A stretch of 64,000 nucleotides of DNA, from positions 1-64,000 of the forward strand of contig NZ_LUTN01000006.1 in the NCBI RefSeq assembly GCF_002111595.1. Direction: 5' to 3'. The notes under the pieces were generated by a model, which ran no database searches, was not told where the DNA came from, and saw only the letters and a program-made list of their open reading frames with translations. This document shows positions 38,871-49,596 of this stretch, piece by piece (the stretch's first letter is position 1; each line of letters begins with the position of its first letter). Source of the DNA: Lonsdalea britannica (GTDB lineage Bacteria > Pseudomonadota > Gammaproteobacteria > Enterobacterales > Enterobacteriaceae). The position numbers were made by a program, and so were the translations under genes.

Positions 38871-39719
38871 ATGAGTCAATCAGCGCTCCTTGCGTTGCTT
38901 GAACAACAAAAACCGGCGTCGACCGCCGGTTTTTATTTGTCTGAGGTGCGAGGACTGAGCGCAGAAAGCTGGCGAGTCCACACGCCCAAAGGCGACTGGA
39001 TTGCTCGTGAGCAAACCCGACATGGCGCGCAGCTGGGCGGAGACCGTCGGCGTGAATTCCGGGTGTTGCGGCAGCTATCCGCAGCCGGACTGGCGCCGGG
39101 GCCTGTGGGCCTATGTAATCAGTGGCTGCTGGTGGAGTGGCTAGACGGGAGCGTTGCCACGGAATCGCAGTTCGTCGATCTGTTGTACAACGGCGAGCTG
39201 GCGGCCCGGCTGGCGGCATTGCATCATCAACCTCGCTACGGTTTTCCGCTGCCGCTGAAAACATTGTTGGCTCGCCACTGGCAAAACATGTGTCCCGCCC
39301 GGCGTACGCCAACGCTGCTGCATCACCTTAAACGATGGCTAAGCCGCCCCTTACCGCCCGCGTTCATCCTCGCCCCGTTGCATCTGGACGTACATCCGGG
39401 CAACCTCGTTCAACATGCGCAAAACTGGCATCTCATTGATTGGGAATATGCGGCCGATGGCGATATCGCTTTAGAACTGGCGGCGTTGTTCCGGGCAAAC
39501 ACGCTAACGCAGGAACGACAACAGCGTTTCCTGGCGGAGTATTGTCGCCAATGGCCCAACATGTCGCCGCGGATACTCAGCGAACGGATAAAGCAGTGGC
39601 TGCCGTGGGTCGATTTCCTGATGCTGATGTGGTACGAAGTGCGCTGGCAGCAGACGCGTCAGACGATATTTTTGCAGGCCGCAACGCCGTTGCGGTTGCG
39701 ATTAGGCTTGCCCTGGTAA
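38871..39719 (+). CDS. thiK: Thiamine kinase ThiK (YcfN)
   Basis: ThiK phosphorylates thiamine to thiamine phosphate in salvage. 282 residues (E. coli 274) of the aminoglycoside-phosphotransferase fold. The Brenner motif reads LHLDVHPGNLVQ and the metal-binding Asp is in LIDWEYAADGD. It is tightly linked to lpoB and followed by nagZ, as in E. coli. Confidence 0.93.
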   Translation: MSQSALLALLEQQKPASTAGFYLSEVRGLSAESWRVHTPKGDWIAREQTRHGAQLGGDRRREFRVLRQLSAAGLAPGPVGLCNQWLLVEWLDGSVATESQFVDLLYNGELAARLAALHHQPRYGFPLPLKTLLARHWQNMCPARRTPTLLHHLKRWLSRPLPPAFILAPLHLDVHPGNLVQHAQNWHLIDWEYAADGDIALELAALFRANTLTQERQQRFLAEYCRQWPNMSPRILSERIKQWLPWVDFLMLMWYEVRWQQTRQTIFLQAATPLRLRLGLPW

Positions 39720-39758
39720 AGGTACGCAGGGCAAATAAAACAGATGAAAGAGGTTGTT

Positions 39759-40784
39759 GTGGGTCCATTAATGTTAGATGTGGCCAGCTACGAGCTGGAT
39801 GCCGAAGACCGCGAAGTGCTGGCTCATCCGCTGGTCGGCGGTGTAATTCTGTTTAGCCGCAATTTTCATGATGCGGATCAGCTCAGCGAGCTGGTGCGTC
39901 AGATACGTCAGGCGGCGCGACAGCCGCTGGCGATCGCCGTCGATCAAGAGGGCGGCCGCGTTCAGCGCTTCCGCGATGGTTTTACTGCGTTACCGGCAGC
40001 TCAGTCTTTCGCGGCGTTAAACGACTTAGCGGAGGCGGAAGCGCTGGCGGAAGAGGGCGGTTGGCTGATGGCCGCGGAAATGATTGCGATGGATATCGAT
40101 ATCAGCTTTGCGCCAGTGCTGGATGTCGGCCATCAGAGCGCCGCTATCGGCGAACGGGCATTTCATGATGATCCCAACACCGTATTGGCGGTGGCGGATC
40201 GATTCATCACCGGCATGCACTCGGCGGGAATGAAAGCGACGGGCAAACATTTTCCTGGTCATGGTGCGGTTAGCGCAGACTCGCACAAAGAAACTCCGCG
40301 AGATCCTCGTCCGCTGGCTCAGATCCGGGAACGGGACATGTCGGTGTTCCGTGAATTGATCAAGCGCGGACAGCTCGACGCCATTATGCCTGCGCATGTA
40401 ATTTACACCGAAGGCGACCCGCTTCCTGCCAGCGGTTCTCCCTACTGGCTGAAACGTATTTTGCGTCAGGAGCTGAAATTTGACGGCATCATATTCTCCG
40501 ATGATTTGTCGATGGAGGGCGCTGCGGTCATGGGGAGCTATCCCGAGCGGGCCGAGGCCTCTTTGTCAGCCGGTTGTGACATGATTTTAGTGTGCAATCA
40601 TCGGGAAGGGGCCGTCAGCGTGCTGGATCATCTCCCTCATCGTGAAGTGCCGGGCCTTGAACGGTTAAGGCACCGTGGTCATTTCACGCGCCGTGAACTG
40701 TTGGATTCCCCGCGTTGGAAACGAGTGAGTCAGCAGTTGACCACGCTCAATGAGCGCTGGCAGGCGTGTAAAACGACGAAATAG
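39759..40784 (+). CDS. nagZ: Beta-N-acetylhexosaminidase NagZ
   Basis: NagZ removes GlcNAc from recycled 1,6-anhydro-muropeptides in the cytosol, yielding the inducer of AmpC in some species. With the GTG start at 39759 (AGAGG five bases upstream) it has 341 residues, the E. coli length. The family motif KHFPGHG, catalytic His176 (DSHKETP) and nucleophile Asp248 (FSDDLSM) then fall at E. coli positions. An ATG at 39744 would add five residues. nagK of the same recycling route is 11 kb away. Confidence 0.96.
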   Translation: MGPLMLDVASYELDAEDREVLAHPLVGGVILFSRNFHDADQLSELVRQIRQAARQPLAIAVDQEGGRVQRFRDGFTALPAAQSFAALNDLAEAEALAEEGGWLMAAEMIAMDIDISFAPVLDVGHQSAAIGERAFHDDPNTVLAVADRFITGMHSAGMKATGKHFPGHGAVSADSHKETPRDPRPLAQIRERDMSVFRELIKRGQLDAIMPAHVIYTEGDPLPASGSPYWLKRILRQELKFDGIIFSDDLSMEGAAVMGSYPERAEASLSAGCDMILVCNHREGAVSVLDHLPHREVPGLERLRHRGHFTRRELLDSPRWKRVSQQLTTLNERWQACKTTK

Positions 40785-40812
40785 GCAATCTTTACAACCC
40801 CGCAGCACCGCT

Positions 40813-40842
40813 CGAGGCGTTCTATTACGTTGGGACGCCTCG
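40813..40842 (+). terminator. Stem-loop after nagZ
   Basis: CGAGGCGT (40813-40820) pairs with ACGCCTCG (40835-40842) around 14 bases. The tail ATGATTTCTTCTCTTTG is T-rich but interrupted, so termination strength is uncertain. Confidence 0.6.
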
Positions 40843-40986
40843 ATGATTTCTTCTCTTTGTCACTCATGCCTGATACGCGCTAAAACAGGTTCAGGTTTAA
40901 GGTATTAAACGAATCGTTTCAGTTTTTTAACCATCTGTTTATAAATGACTTTTCATTAAGCGCTGTTTAAGAAATATCAAAAAGAA

Positions 40987-41000
40987 TTGATATATATCAA
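40987..41000. promoter_or_regulatory. FNR box upstream of ndh
   Basis: TTGATATATATCAA is a perfect match to the FNR consensus TTGAT-N4-ATCAA, and the dyad extends to AATTG...CAATT. It lies 137 bases before the ndh start. FNR is known to repress ndh anaerobically in E. coli. Confidence 0.9.
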
Positions 41001-41136
41001 TTTTGGTATGACCATATGACCCGCCATGATATCCTGCCCGTAGATACCGACTAACTTTATAGAACCACATGTTATATAAGGATATTATGACTTTCCTTTG
41101 TTAACCGTGGGCTTACCTATTTTTCAGGGGGTCATT

Positions 41137-42444
41137 TTGACATCTTTGCCAATCAAGAAAATTGTGATTGTCGGCGGTGGCGCTGGCGGACTAGAGCTTG
41201 CGACAAGCCTCGGGCACAAACTGGGCCGTAAAAACAAAGCCGAAATAACACTTGTCGATCGTAATTCGAGCCATTTATGGAAACCACTGCTGCACGAAGT
41301 GGCAACCGGCTCTCTGGACGACGATATGGATTCGTTGAGCTACCTGGCGCACGCCAGCAATCATCATTACCAGTTCCAGATGGGGACGTTGACGGGCATC
41401 AACCGCGAGCAAAAAGAGATCGAATTGGCCGAAATTCGTAACGATGCTGGTGAGCCGTTGGTTGCCGCGCGCACGTTGCCGTACGATATTTTGGTCGTGG
41501 CGCTGGGCAGTACCTCTAATGATTTTGGTACTCCCGGCGTGAAAGAGCATTGCATCTTCCTCGACAACCCCAAACAGGCACGTCGATTCCACAACGAAAT
41601 GCTGGACCTGTTCCTCAAGTTCAACGCTGATCCGAGCCGCAAAGAGCGCGTCAATATCGCTATCGTGGGGGGCGGCGCGACGGGCGTCGAGCTGTCTGCC
41701 GAGTTGTATAACGCCGTCAAACAGTTGAACAGCTATGGTTTCAACGCGCTGGATAATCAGACGCTGAACGTGACGCTGGTCGAAGCGGGCGAACGTATCC
41801 TGCCTGCGCTTCCGCCGCGTATCTCTTCGGCCGTTCATCAGGAACTGACCAACATCGGTGTCCGGGTACTGACGAAAACCATGGTGACCAGCGCAGAGCC
41901 TCATGGTCTGAATACCAAAGACGGTGAGTTTATCGATGCCGATCTGATGGTGTGGGCCGCGGGTATCAAAGCGCCGGATGCGATGAAAGAGATTGCTGGT
42001 CTGGAAACCAACCGCATTAACCAGCTGGTGGTCGAGCCCACGCTGCAAACGACGCGTGATACCAGTATCTTCGCCTTGGGCGACTGTGCTTCCTGCCCGC
42101 AGGAAGGAGGCGGTTTCGTGCCTCCTCGCGCACAGGCTGCGCATCAGATGGCCTCGCTGTGCTTTGATAACATCATGGCGCTGATCAACGAAAAACCGCT
42201 GAAATCTTATGTCTACAAAGATCACGGTTCGCTGGTCTCGCTGTCCAACTACAGCACCGTCGGCAACCTGATGGGCAACCTGATGCGTGGCTCAGTCATG
42301 GTCGAAGGACGGATTGCGCGTTTCGTTTACATCTCACTGTATCGTATGCATCAGATTGCGCTGCACGGCTACGTCAGAACCGGCCTGATGATGCTGGTGG
42401 GACGCATCAACCGGGTTATCCGACCCAAGCTGAAACTGCACTGA
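41137..42444 (+). CDS. ndh: NADH:quinone oxidoreductase II Ndh
   Basis: Ndh is the non-proton-pumping type II NADH dehydrogenase, an FAD enzyme on the inner face of the membrane. With a TTG start at 41137 (AGGGGGT five bases upstream) it has 435 residues (E. coli 434). It has the FAD motif [12 protein letters not shown], the NADH motif [17 protein letters not shown]-like block near residue 175, and a C-terminal membrane-binding part ([18 protein letters not shown]). No ATG aligns with the family start. A perfect FNR box upstream indicates anaerobic repression. Confidence 0.96.
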   Translation: MTSLPIKKIVIVGGGAGGLELATSLGHKLGRKNKAEITLVDRNSSHLWKPLLHEVATGSLDDDMDSLSYLAHASNHHYQFQMGTLTGINREQKEIELAEIRNDAGEPLVAARTLPYDILVVALGSTSNDFGTPGVKEHCIFLDNPKQARRFHNEMLDLFLKFNADPSRKERVNIAIVGGGATGVELSAELYNAVKQLNSYGFNALDNQTLNVTLVEAGERILPALPPRISSAVHQELTNIGVRVLTKTMVTSAEPHGLNTKDGEFIDADLMVWAAGIKAPDAMKEIAGLETNRINQLVVEPTLQTTRDTSIFALGDCASCPQEGGGFVPPRAQAAHQMASLCFDNIMALINEKPLKSYVYKDHGSLVSLSNYSTVGNLMGNLMRGSVMVEGRIARFVYISLYRMHQIALHGYVRTGLMMLVGRINRVIRPKLKLH

Positions 42445-42778
42445 TTGTCAGAACCAGGCCGTCTGTTACCGTGACAGGCGGCATTAATTGATTGTTTTGT
42501 AAATAGTTATGCTTACCCTTCTTTGCTGAAATTGATAAGAAAAATCCCAAAGCGCAATGTTTGCGGATGTCGATCGGCGTTTGGTTCATTAATCCTATTG
42601 TCCCTCAAAATCACTTTGTGCAGACTTCCCCCTGTTTACGAACGGCGTTGCGCGCACGTCGCATCACCCGAAAGTTGGCGCTTTCGGCATAATCATCACC
42701 GCTCTGCTCCGGTCTGTTGCGACAGGATGGCGTTGGGCGAGATGGAGAATGCGTGAATATCTATTCAGGAGGTTTCCT
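42445..42778. other. 334-base intergenic region ndh-ycfJ
   Basis: An imperfect stem-loop, GCCGTCTGT with ACAGGCGGC (about 42459-42483) followed by ATTAATTGATTGTTTTG, is the likely ndh terminator. I see no further recognisable element except the strong ribosome site CAGGAGG of ycfJ. Confidence 0.5.
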
Positions 42779-43318
42779 GTGAACAAGTCAATGTTAGCTG
42801 GCGTGGGGATCGGCGTTGCCGCCGCACTGGGTGTGGCCGCGGTCGCCAGTATGGATGTCTTCTCGCCTAAGCCGCAGTTTGCCCAGGTGTTAGCGGCAAC
42901 ACCGATTAAAGAAACCGTTAAAACGCCGCGGCAGGAGTGCCGCAACGTCACGGTGGCTCACAGACAGCCTGTGCAAGATGAAAACCGTATCACCGGGTCG
43001 GTCCTCGGCGCGGTTGCCGGTGGTGTTTTAGGCCACCAGTTCGGCGGCGGGCGTGGTCGAGACGTTGCGACGGTCGCGGGTGCCTTAGCGGGCGGTTACG
43101 CGGGTAATCAGGTACAAGGCAAGATGCAGGAGCGGGATACCTATTCTTCCACTCAGCAACGCTGTCAGACGGTATATGACAAGTCGCAAAAAGTGCTGGG
43201 CTACGACGTGACCTACAAGATCGGCGAACAGGAAGGAAAAGTGCGTATGGAACGCGATCCTGGTACCAAAATCCCGCTAGACCGAAATGGTCAGCTGGTG
43301 TTGAGCGAGCAGATTTAA
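42779..43318 (+). CDS. ycfJ: YcfJ, glycine zipper 2TM domain protein
   Basis: A 179-residue protein, the E. coli length. An N-terminal membrane or signal segment (MLAGVGIGVAAALGVAAVAS) is followed by the glycine-zipper region GSVLGAVAGGVLGHQFGGG and a C-terminal domain with RCQTVYDKSQKVLGYDVTYK. E. coli ycfJ affects biofilm formation; the molecular role is unknown. The start is GTG at 42779, supported by CAGGAGG and by alignment with MNKSMLAG. Confidence 0.93.
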   Translation: MNKSMLAGVGIGVAAALGVAAVASMDVFSPKPQFAQVLAATPIKETVKTPRQECRNVTVAHRQPVQDENRITGSVLGAVAGGVLGHQFGGGRGRDVATVAGALAGGYAGNQVQGKMQERDTYSSTQQRCQTVYDKSQKVLGYDVTYKIGEQEGKVRMERDPGTKIPLDRNGQLVLSEQI

Positions 43319-43440
43319 GGCGTTTCTCAAACTCCTTCTCTATCGCACTGGTTCCATCCGACGGTTTTTCGGACGGAACCTGTCGCGTTCAACCGTTTCG
43401 CGTTCCCTCGCGAGACGTTTGTGCCGGCGAGGCGCACTCA

Positions 43441-44343
43441 CTACAGAATACGGTCGTTTGGCGTCTTAAACAGGGCTTTCATATCCTCGGACATCTCAAA
43501 GTTCATGTTGATGTTTTTCGGAGGAATAGGCTGCGTGAACCAGCGCTGATACCACTTCTCTGCTTCACCTTGGGTCTGCGCCTGGGCGATCGTCGTATCC
43601 ATCAGTTTCTTGAATGCCGGGTCGTCTTTGCGCAGCATACAGCCGTAGGCTTCGTGAGACTGCGCGGTGCCGACGATAGCCCACTGACTTGGTTTCTTCG
43701 CCTTGGCGCGTTCTCCGGCTAATAGAGGATCGTCCATATAGAACGCCACCGCGCGTCCGCTTTCCAGCGTTCGGAAAGCATCGCTGTGGTCTTTAGCTGA
43801 AATGATGCGCATCTTCAGGCTGTTCTTGTCATTCAACTGGTTGAGCAGGATCTCGTTGGTTGTCCCCGCCGTCGTCACGACTGGCTTACCGGCAAGATCG
43901 CTGAAATCACTAATGCCGCTATCTTTTCTGACCAACAGTTTTCCACCCACGATAAAGATGGAGTTGGAGAATGCGGCCTGCTGCTGACGTTCCGCATTGT
44001 TGGTGGTCGAGCCACACTCGAAATCTATCGTACCGTTTTGCAGTAAGGGAATACGGGTCGATGAGGTAATCGGCACCATCTTCACCGTCAGGTTAGGCAG
44101 GCCCAGCTGTTTTTTCACTGCATCGACAATCGCATTCGAATACTCCTGCGAATAGCCGACGACTTTCTGATCGTTGTCCAGATAGGAAAAGGGAACGGAG
44201 GACTCGCGATGCCCAACCACAATCAGCCCACGTTCTTTAATTTTTTGCAGTGTATCGTTGGTCGAAGCGTTCGTGTCCGCGGAATAGGCTGCATGGCAAG
44301 CGGTCCCGACTAGAATAGCCGAGATCAATGTCGTTCTTTTCAT
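43441..44343 (-). CDS. GltI-like amino-acid ABC transporter substrate-binding protein
   Basis: A 300-residue periplasmic binding protein with a signal peptide ending near GTACHAAYSA. It closely resembles E. coli GltI (glutamate/aspartate): VVGHRESSVPFSYLDN, PITSSTRIPLLQNGTIDFECG, AYGCMLRKDDPAFKKLMD and IPPKNINMNFE. No gltJKL permease or ATPase gene adjoins it, so it is an orphan copy that may share a transporter encoded elsewhere. E. coli has no binding-protein gene here, so it looks like an insertion or duplicate. Ligand specificity for acidic amino acids is likely but inferred. Confidence 0.88.
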   Translation of the reverse strand: MKRTTLISAILVGTACHAAYSADTNASTNDTLQKIKERGLIVVGHRESSVPFSYLDNDQKVVGYSQEYSNAIVDAVKKQLGLPNLTVKMVPITSSTRIPLLQNGTIDFECGSTTNNAERQQQAAFSNSIFIVGGKLLVRKDSGISDFSDLAGKPVVTTAGTTNEILLNQLNDKNSLKMRIISAKDHSDAFRTLESGRAVAFYMDDPLLAGERAKAKKPSQWAIVGTAQSHEAYGCMLRKDDPAFKKLMDTTIAQAQTQGEAEKWYQRWFTQPIPPKNINMNFEMSEDMKALFKTPNDRIL

Positions 44344-44454
44344 GATGTACTCCGTTGTGTATGTATTGACCGCTTAAGCGTAGAACGTTTCTAGAAACCC
44401 ACGCTGTGACGGGCCCGCTCGGCCGGGGCGTGGAGCATTGCCGTCCGGCGGGCT

Positions 44455-44485
44455 GCATCATTAGGCAAAATTGATGCCATGATGC
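44455..44485. repeat. Hairpin upstream of the GltI-like gene
   Basis: GCATCAT (44455-44461) and GGCA (44464-44467) pair with TGCC (44475-44478) and ATGATGC (44479-44485), giving 11 bp with a two-base bulge. It stands 112 bases before the gene. The rest of the 44344-44729 gap is GC-rich in part and contains nothing I can name. Confidence 0.5.
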
Positions 44486-44729
44486 GATGACTCAAGCCCT
44501 GACGGGCGGCGAACCCGTGGGGAATAAGGCCTCAAAGGGAGAAAAGAATTCAACGCCACGCGCATCGTTTGTCGGACTCGGTGGCCGTGCATCTTTTCGG
44601 TGCATTGGCGAGATGGAGGGTATGCTAAAAGCGATGCCTTAGGGCGTCTGACGGACGATCGTTGCGGGGAAGCCTTGGATAGCGTTTGAAGGAGACCTCA
44701 GGATCGTGTCGGGCGTCTGGAGCGCAGAT

Positions 44730-44757
44730 AAAAAGACCCCGGATTAAACCGGGGTCT
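44730..44757 (-). terminator. Rho-independent terminator of mfd
   Basis: AGACCCCGG (44734-44742) and CCGGGGTCT (44749-44757) form a 9-bp stem; on the minus strand TTTTTATC follows. It lies 54 bases after the mfd stop. Confidence 0.9.
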
Positions 44758-44811
44758 AGAAAAGTTAGCCATATCACCGACGCACATGCCGGTTAAACAT
44801 GGTGATGTGCT

Positions 44812-47800
44812 TTAGGCAGGACAAGTATGCTGCGCCATCGACGTTAACAGCTCGCGGATAAACGTTAATCGCGCAGGGCGGTCGCTCAGGTCGGTGATGA
44901 ACTTGAGGCGGGTTGGCCCATCTAACCGGTAGACGCCGGGCTCTCGCTGCAACAGACCAATCAAATGGCTCGGCTCGACACGGTTATTTTGGCTAAACTC
45001 AATAAAACCGCCTTTGTCGTGCCCTTCGATCCGCTTGATGCCCAATGACTGTGCCTGCTGACGTAATGTGGCAATTTGCAACAGATTGCGCGCGGCGTCC
45101 GGCAGCGGGCCGAATCGGTCAATCAGCTCAGCTCGGAGATCGGTTAACTCACCGTCGCCGTGGGCGCTGGCGATCCGTTTATAGAACGACAGTCGGGTAT
45201 TCACGTCGGGGATAAAATCTTCCGGCAGGAGGGAAGGCAGGCGCAGTTCGACATCGGTCTGATTGCTGATCAGATCCTCCAGCGACGGTTCGCGACCTTC
45301 CTTGAGGGAGTCGACCGCGCTTTCCAGCAGCTCCATGTACAGCGAAAAGCCAACGCTTTCCATCTGCCCGCTTTGACCTTCGCCCAACAGTTCGCCTGCG
45401 CCGCGGATCTCCAGATCGTGGGTCGCGAGCGCGAAACCCGCGCCCAGATCTTCCAGCGAAGCGATGGCTTCCAGACGTTTGTGCGCATCCGTACTCATGG
45501 CTTTTGGATTCGGGGTCAACAGATAGGCGTAAGCCTGATGATGAGAGCGGCCAACGCGTCCGCGCAGCTGGTGAAGCTGCGCCAGCCCGAAATGATCGGC
45601 GCGTTCGATAATGATGGTATTGGCGCTGGGTATATCGATACCGGTTTCGATAATTGTCGTACATACCAGCACATTGAAACGCTGGTGATGGAAGTCGTTC
45701 ATCACCCGCTCGAGATCGCGCTCGCGCATCTGGCCGTGGCCGATGGTGATTCGCGCCTCTGGCACCAGTTCGCTCAGTCGCTGCGCTGCTTTTTCAATGT
45801 TCTCGACGTCGTTGTACAGGTAGTACACCTGACCGCCACGCAGCGTTTCACGCAGAATGGCTTCTCGCACCACCAGGCTGTCATATTCGCGAACGAATGT
45901 TTTGACGGCCAAACGGCGTGCTGGCGGGGTCGCGATGATCGACAAATCGCGCATACCGCTCATTGCCATATTCAGCGTTCGCGGGATAGGCGTGGCGGTC
46001 AGCGTCAGGATATCGACGTTGGCGCGCATGGCTTTGATGCGCTCTTTGTGGCGTACGCCGAAGCGGTGCTCTTCATCCACAATGAGCAGGCCGAGATCGT
46101 GCCAATGAACATCGCTCTGCAACAGCTTATGGGTGCCGATGAGAATGTCGACTTTACCCTCGCGCGTTTGTTCCAGCACTTGGGACTGCTCGCTCTGACT
46201 GCGGAAACGGGAGATCATCTCGATGCGAACGGGCCAGTTGGCGAAGCGGTCGCGGAAATTATCGAAGTGCTGCTGAGCCAATAGGGTGGTAGGGACTAAG
46301 ACGGCGACCTGTTTGTGGTTCTCGACCGCCAGATAGGCGGCGCGCATGGCGACTTCGGTTTTGCCGAAGCCGACATCGCCGCACACCAGACGATCCATCG
46401 CCAGCGGCTGGCACATGTCGCTCAGCACGGCGTTGATCGCCTGAGCCTGATCCGGTGTGGTTTCGAATGGAAAGCCTTCGCAGAACAACTGGTATTGGGC
46501 TTTATCGTGTTTGAAGGCGAATCCGCGCTTGGCCTCGCGCTGGGCATACACATCCAGCAGCTCGGCGGCGACATCGCGCACTTTCTCGGCGGCTTTTTGA
46601 CGGGCGCGGACCCAGGCGTCGCCGCCCAGCTTGTGCAGCGGTGCGTTTTCGTCGCTGCGCCCGCATAGCGGCTGATCAGATGCAGCGAGGAGACCGGGAC
46701 GTAGAGTTTATCGTTGCCCGCGTAATGCAGGATCAGGTACTCCGCCGTGATACCGCCCGCTTCAAGGGTGGTGAGTCCGGCATAGCGCCCCACGCCGTGT
46801 TCAAGGTGTACGACCGGTTGTCCGGTGCGCAGCTCCGCCAGGTTGCGGATCAGCGTTTCGGTATTAATGGCGCGGCGGTTGTCCTGACGTGGTCGGCTGA
46901 CGCGTTCGCCCAGCAGATCGCTTTCGCATATCAGCGCCCAGTGTCGCAGGGTATCCACGAATCCATGTTCGCTCGCTCCAACCTGCAGATAGCAGCCGGA
47001 ATCTTGCGCCTGCTCAAGACGGGCAATGGGTTTCGGCGCCAGTTTGATGCGTGACAACAGTTCCTGCAGCGTTTCCCGTCGGCCCTCACTCTCGACCGAG
47101 AAGACAATGCGGCCGCTGAACTGCTCCACGAAACGGCGCAGCGCATCGAGCGGGGATTTTTGCTGATGTTCGACGGCCAGCACCGGCAGCGTCTGGTAGC
47201 CAGATTGACGTTGGCGGCCTTCGACGGCAATGACTCCGTGCGCAGCTGTACGCGCGGCCATTGCTTGATTTCGCTCAGCAGCGTGTCGACCTGTAGCCAC
47301 AGGACGGGCGGGGCCAGCAGCGGACGCATCGGATCGACGCTACGGCTGTCATAGCGCTGTTGAATGTCTTGCCAGAACCGTTCTGCGCTGTGCTGCAGAT
47401 CGCCGCTGTTGACCAGTAATGTCCCTTCTGGGAAGTAGCTGAATAGCGAGGGCAGGGGCTGGCTGAAAAACAGCGGTTGCCAATATTCGATACCGGCGGG
47501 CCAGGTGTTTTTGCTGACCTGCTGGTAGACGTGCTCCGGGTCGCGTCGCACCTCAAACTGCTCTCGCCACTGGCTGCGGAACAGCTCGATGGCGTCTTTG
47601 TCCGTCGGGAACTCGTGAGCGGGCAGCAGGCTGATGTGGTCGACCTCATTCAGCGTACGCTGGGTATCGACATCAAACAGCCGCAGGCTATCGATGTCAT
47701 TATCGAAGAAGTCGATGCGGAACGGTTCTTCGCTGCCCATCGGGAACAGGTCTAGCAACGCGCCGCGCGTAGCGAATTCCCCATGCTCCATCACTTGATC

Positions 47801-48259
47801 CACGCTGCGATAGCCCGCTTGTTCCAGCTGTTCGCGCAGTTTGTCGCGAGACAGATGCTGGCCTTTTTTCAACATCAGCGCATGCCCATGCAGGAACGTA
47901 TGCGGGCAGACTTTCTGCATCAGCGTGTTGACCGGCAGGATGAGCACGCCACGCTCCATCAGCGGGAGCTGATACAAGGTCGCGAGTCGGGCAGAGATAA
48001 TTTCCTGATGAGGCGAGAAACTGTCGTAAGGCAAGGTTTCCCAGTCCGGCAAGGTGGTCACCGGCTGATCCGTAAACTGTTGGATTTCGTCACGAAGCCG
48101 CAGCGCATTTTGCATATCCGGGGCGATCATCACCACCAGCCCTGCATGACGTTCGATGATTTCTGCGCATTCGACGGCGCACGCCGCGCCGGTCAATTCG
48201 CCCAGCAGGCGCTGCTCTCCCGCTTTGCGTGGCAAGGTATAACGGTATTGTTCAGGCAT
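44812..48259 (-). pseudogene. mfd: Transcription-repair coupling factor Mfd, two single-base frame breaks as sequenced
   Basis: Mfd releases stalled RNA polymerase and recruits UvrA. The N-terminal part (from 48259) is normal through PSKAANVNL, then reading shifts at about 47199-47201. The second part covers the RNA-polymerase-interacting domain to SLHLISRYAG, then shifts again at about 46657-46661. The third part carries the helicase: Walker A GDVGFGKTE, DEEHRFG, TATPIPRT and QLRGRVGR. Comparison with E. coli places one missing G (on the minus strand) at each point. Restored, the protein has 1149 residues (E. coli 1148). All motor motifs are intact, so a sequence error is more likely than loss. 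It is divergent from lolC. Confidence 0.9.
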
Positions 48260-48395
48260 AGTCTGATTATCAGGTCTTAATCTCGGCCCCTCTAAGAAAA
48301 AGCCGGAGAGAGAGATAGTTAGGGTTCCATAAAGCGGTACTACCCTTTATTATCCTTGATCACTTTGCTTTAGCAACCTCATCCAGACGGATTTC

Positions 48396-49596
48396 ATGTA
48401 TCAACCTGTCGCGTTATTTATCGGCCTTCGCTACATGCGCGGGCGTGCCTCGGACCGCTTTGGGCGGTTTGTCTCCTGGCTGTCGGCTATCGGCATCACC
48501 CTCGGCGTGATGGCGTTGGTCACCGTCCTTTCCGTGATGAACGGATTCGAACGAGAACTGGAAAAAAGCATTCTGGGATTGATGCCGCAGGCATTGATTA
48601 CTACGCCCCAGGGGTCGCTGAACCCTGGTCAGCTACCGGTTTCCGATTTGCAAAACCTCAAAGGCGTGACGCGTATCGCGCCCCTGACGACGGGCGACGT
48701 GGTGTTGCAAAGCGCGCGCGGCGTGGCGGTTGGCGTCATGCTGGGCGTGAATCCGGACGAAGACGAGCCGTTGTCGCGCTATCTGGTCAACACCCGTCAG
48801 CAGCAGCTGCAGCCGGGGGCCTATCAGGTCATCTTGGGCGAGCAGTTGGCGAGTCAACTGGGCGTTAAACGCGGCGAACAGTTGCGCCTGATGGTGACCA
48901 GCGCCAGCCAGCTTACGCCCATGGGCCGCATTCCTAGCCAACGTCTGTTCACGGTGGCGGGCACGTTCGCCGCGCAAAGCGAGGTGGACGGCTATCAGCT
49001 GTTGGTTAATCAGCAGGATGCCTCTCGACTGCTGCGCTACCCGCTCGGCAATATCACCGGCTGGCGGCTCTGGTTGCAAGAACCGCTGACGGTAGATTCG
49101 CTCAGTCAGCAATCGTTGCCCGCCGGGACCGTATGGAAAGACTGGCGCGAGCGTAAGGGCGAACTGTTTCAGGCGGTACGAATGGAAAAAAATATGATGG
49201 GGCTGTTGTTGAGTCTCATCGTGGCCGTGGCGGCCTTTAACATCATCACGTCGCTGGGACTGCTGGTGATGGAGAAACAGGGAGAAGTAGCGATTTTGCA
49301 GACGCAGGGATTGACGCAGCGTCAAATTATGGCGCTGTTTATGGTTCAGGGCGGCGGAGCGGCGTGTTGGGATCGCTGGTGGGGGCGTTGTTTGGCGTGC
49401 TGTTGGCCAGCAACTGAATACGCTGCTGCCGTTGCTGGGGCTGCTCATCGACGGCGGATCTCTGCCGGTCGTCATCGAGCCGCTGCAGGTAACGGTGATC
49501 GCGCTCGTGGCGATGCTGCTGGCGCTGCTCTCCACGCTGTATCCTTCCTGGCGCGCCGCCGCCGTCCATCCTGCTGAGGCTTTACGTTATGAATAA
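48396..49596 (+). pseudogene. lolC: Lipoprotein-releasing permease LolC, two single-base frame breaks as sequenced
   Basis: LolC with LolD and LolE extracts lipoproteins from the inner membrane and hands them to LolA; it is essential in E. coli. The reading frame is normal for about 320 residues (first membrane segment [20 protein letters not shown], periplasmic domain, [11 protein letters not shown]) to MVQGGGA. One base is missing at about 49357-49364. The next frame gives [16 protein letters not shown], then a C is missing at 49411/49412, after which [20 protein letters not shown] to PAEALRYE ends at 49596. Restored length is 400 (E. coli 399). The true end overlaps the lolD start. Two losses in an essential gene point to sequence error. 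Confidence 0.9.

Noticed and set aside
41275-42225. 316-codon open frame opposite ndh
   Set aside because: Antisense shadow of a strongly conserved gene, with no recognisable domain.
45160-46284. 374-codon open frame on the plus strand opposite mfd
   Set aside because: It mirrors the GC-rich codons of mfd, has no ribosome site and encodes low-complexity, family-free sequence. mfd motifs on the other strand are unmistakable.
48633-49535. 300-codon open frame opposite lolC
   Set aside because: Antisense shadow; the composition is typical of reverse-strand reading and lolC explains the DNA.
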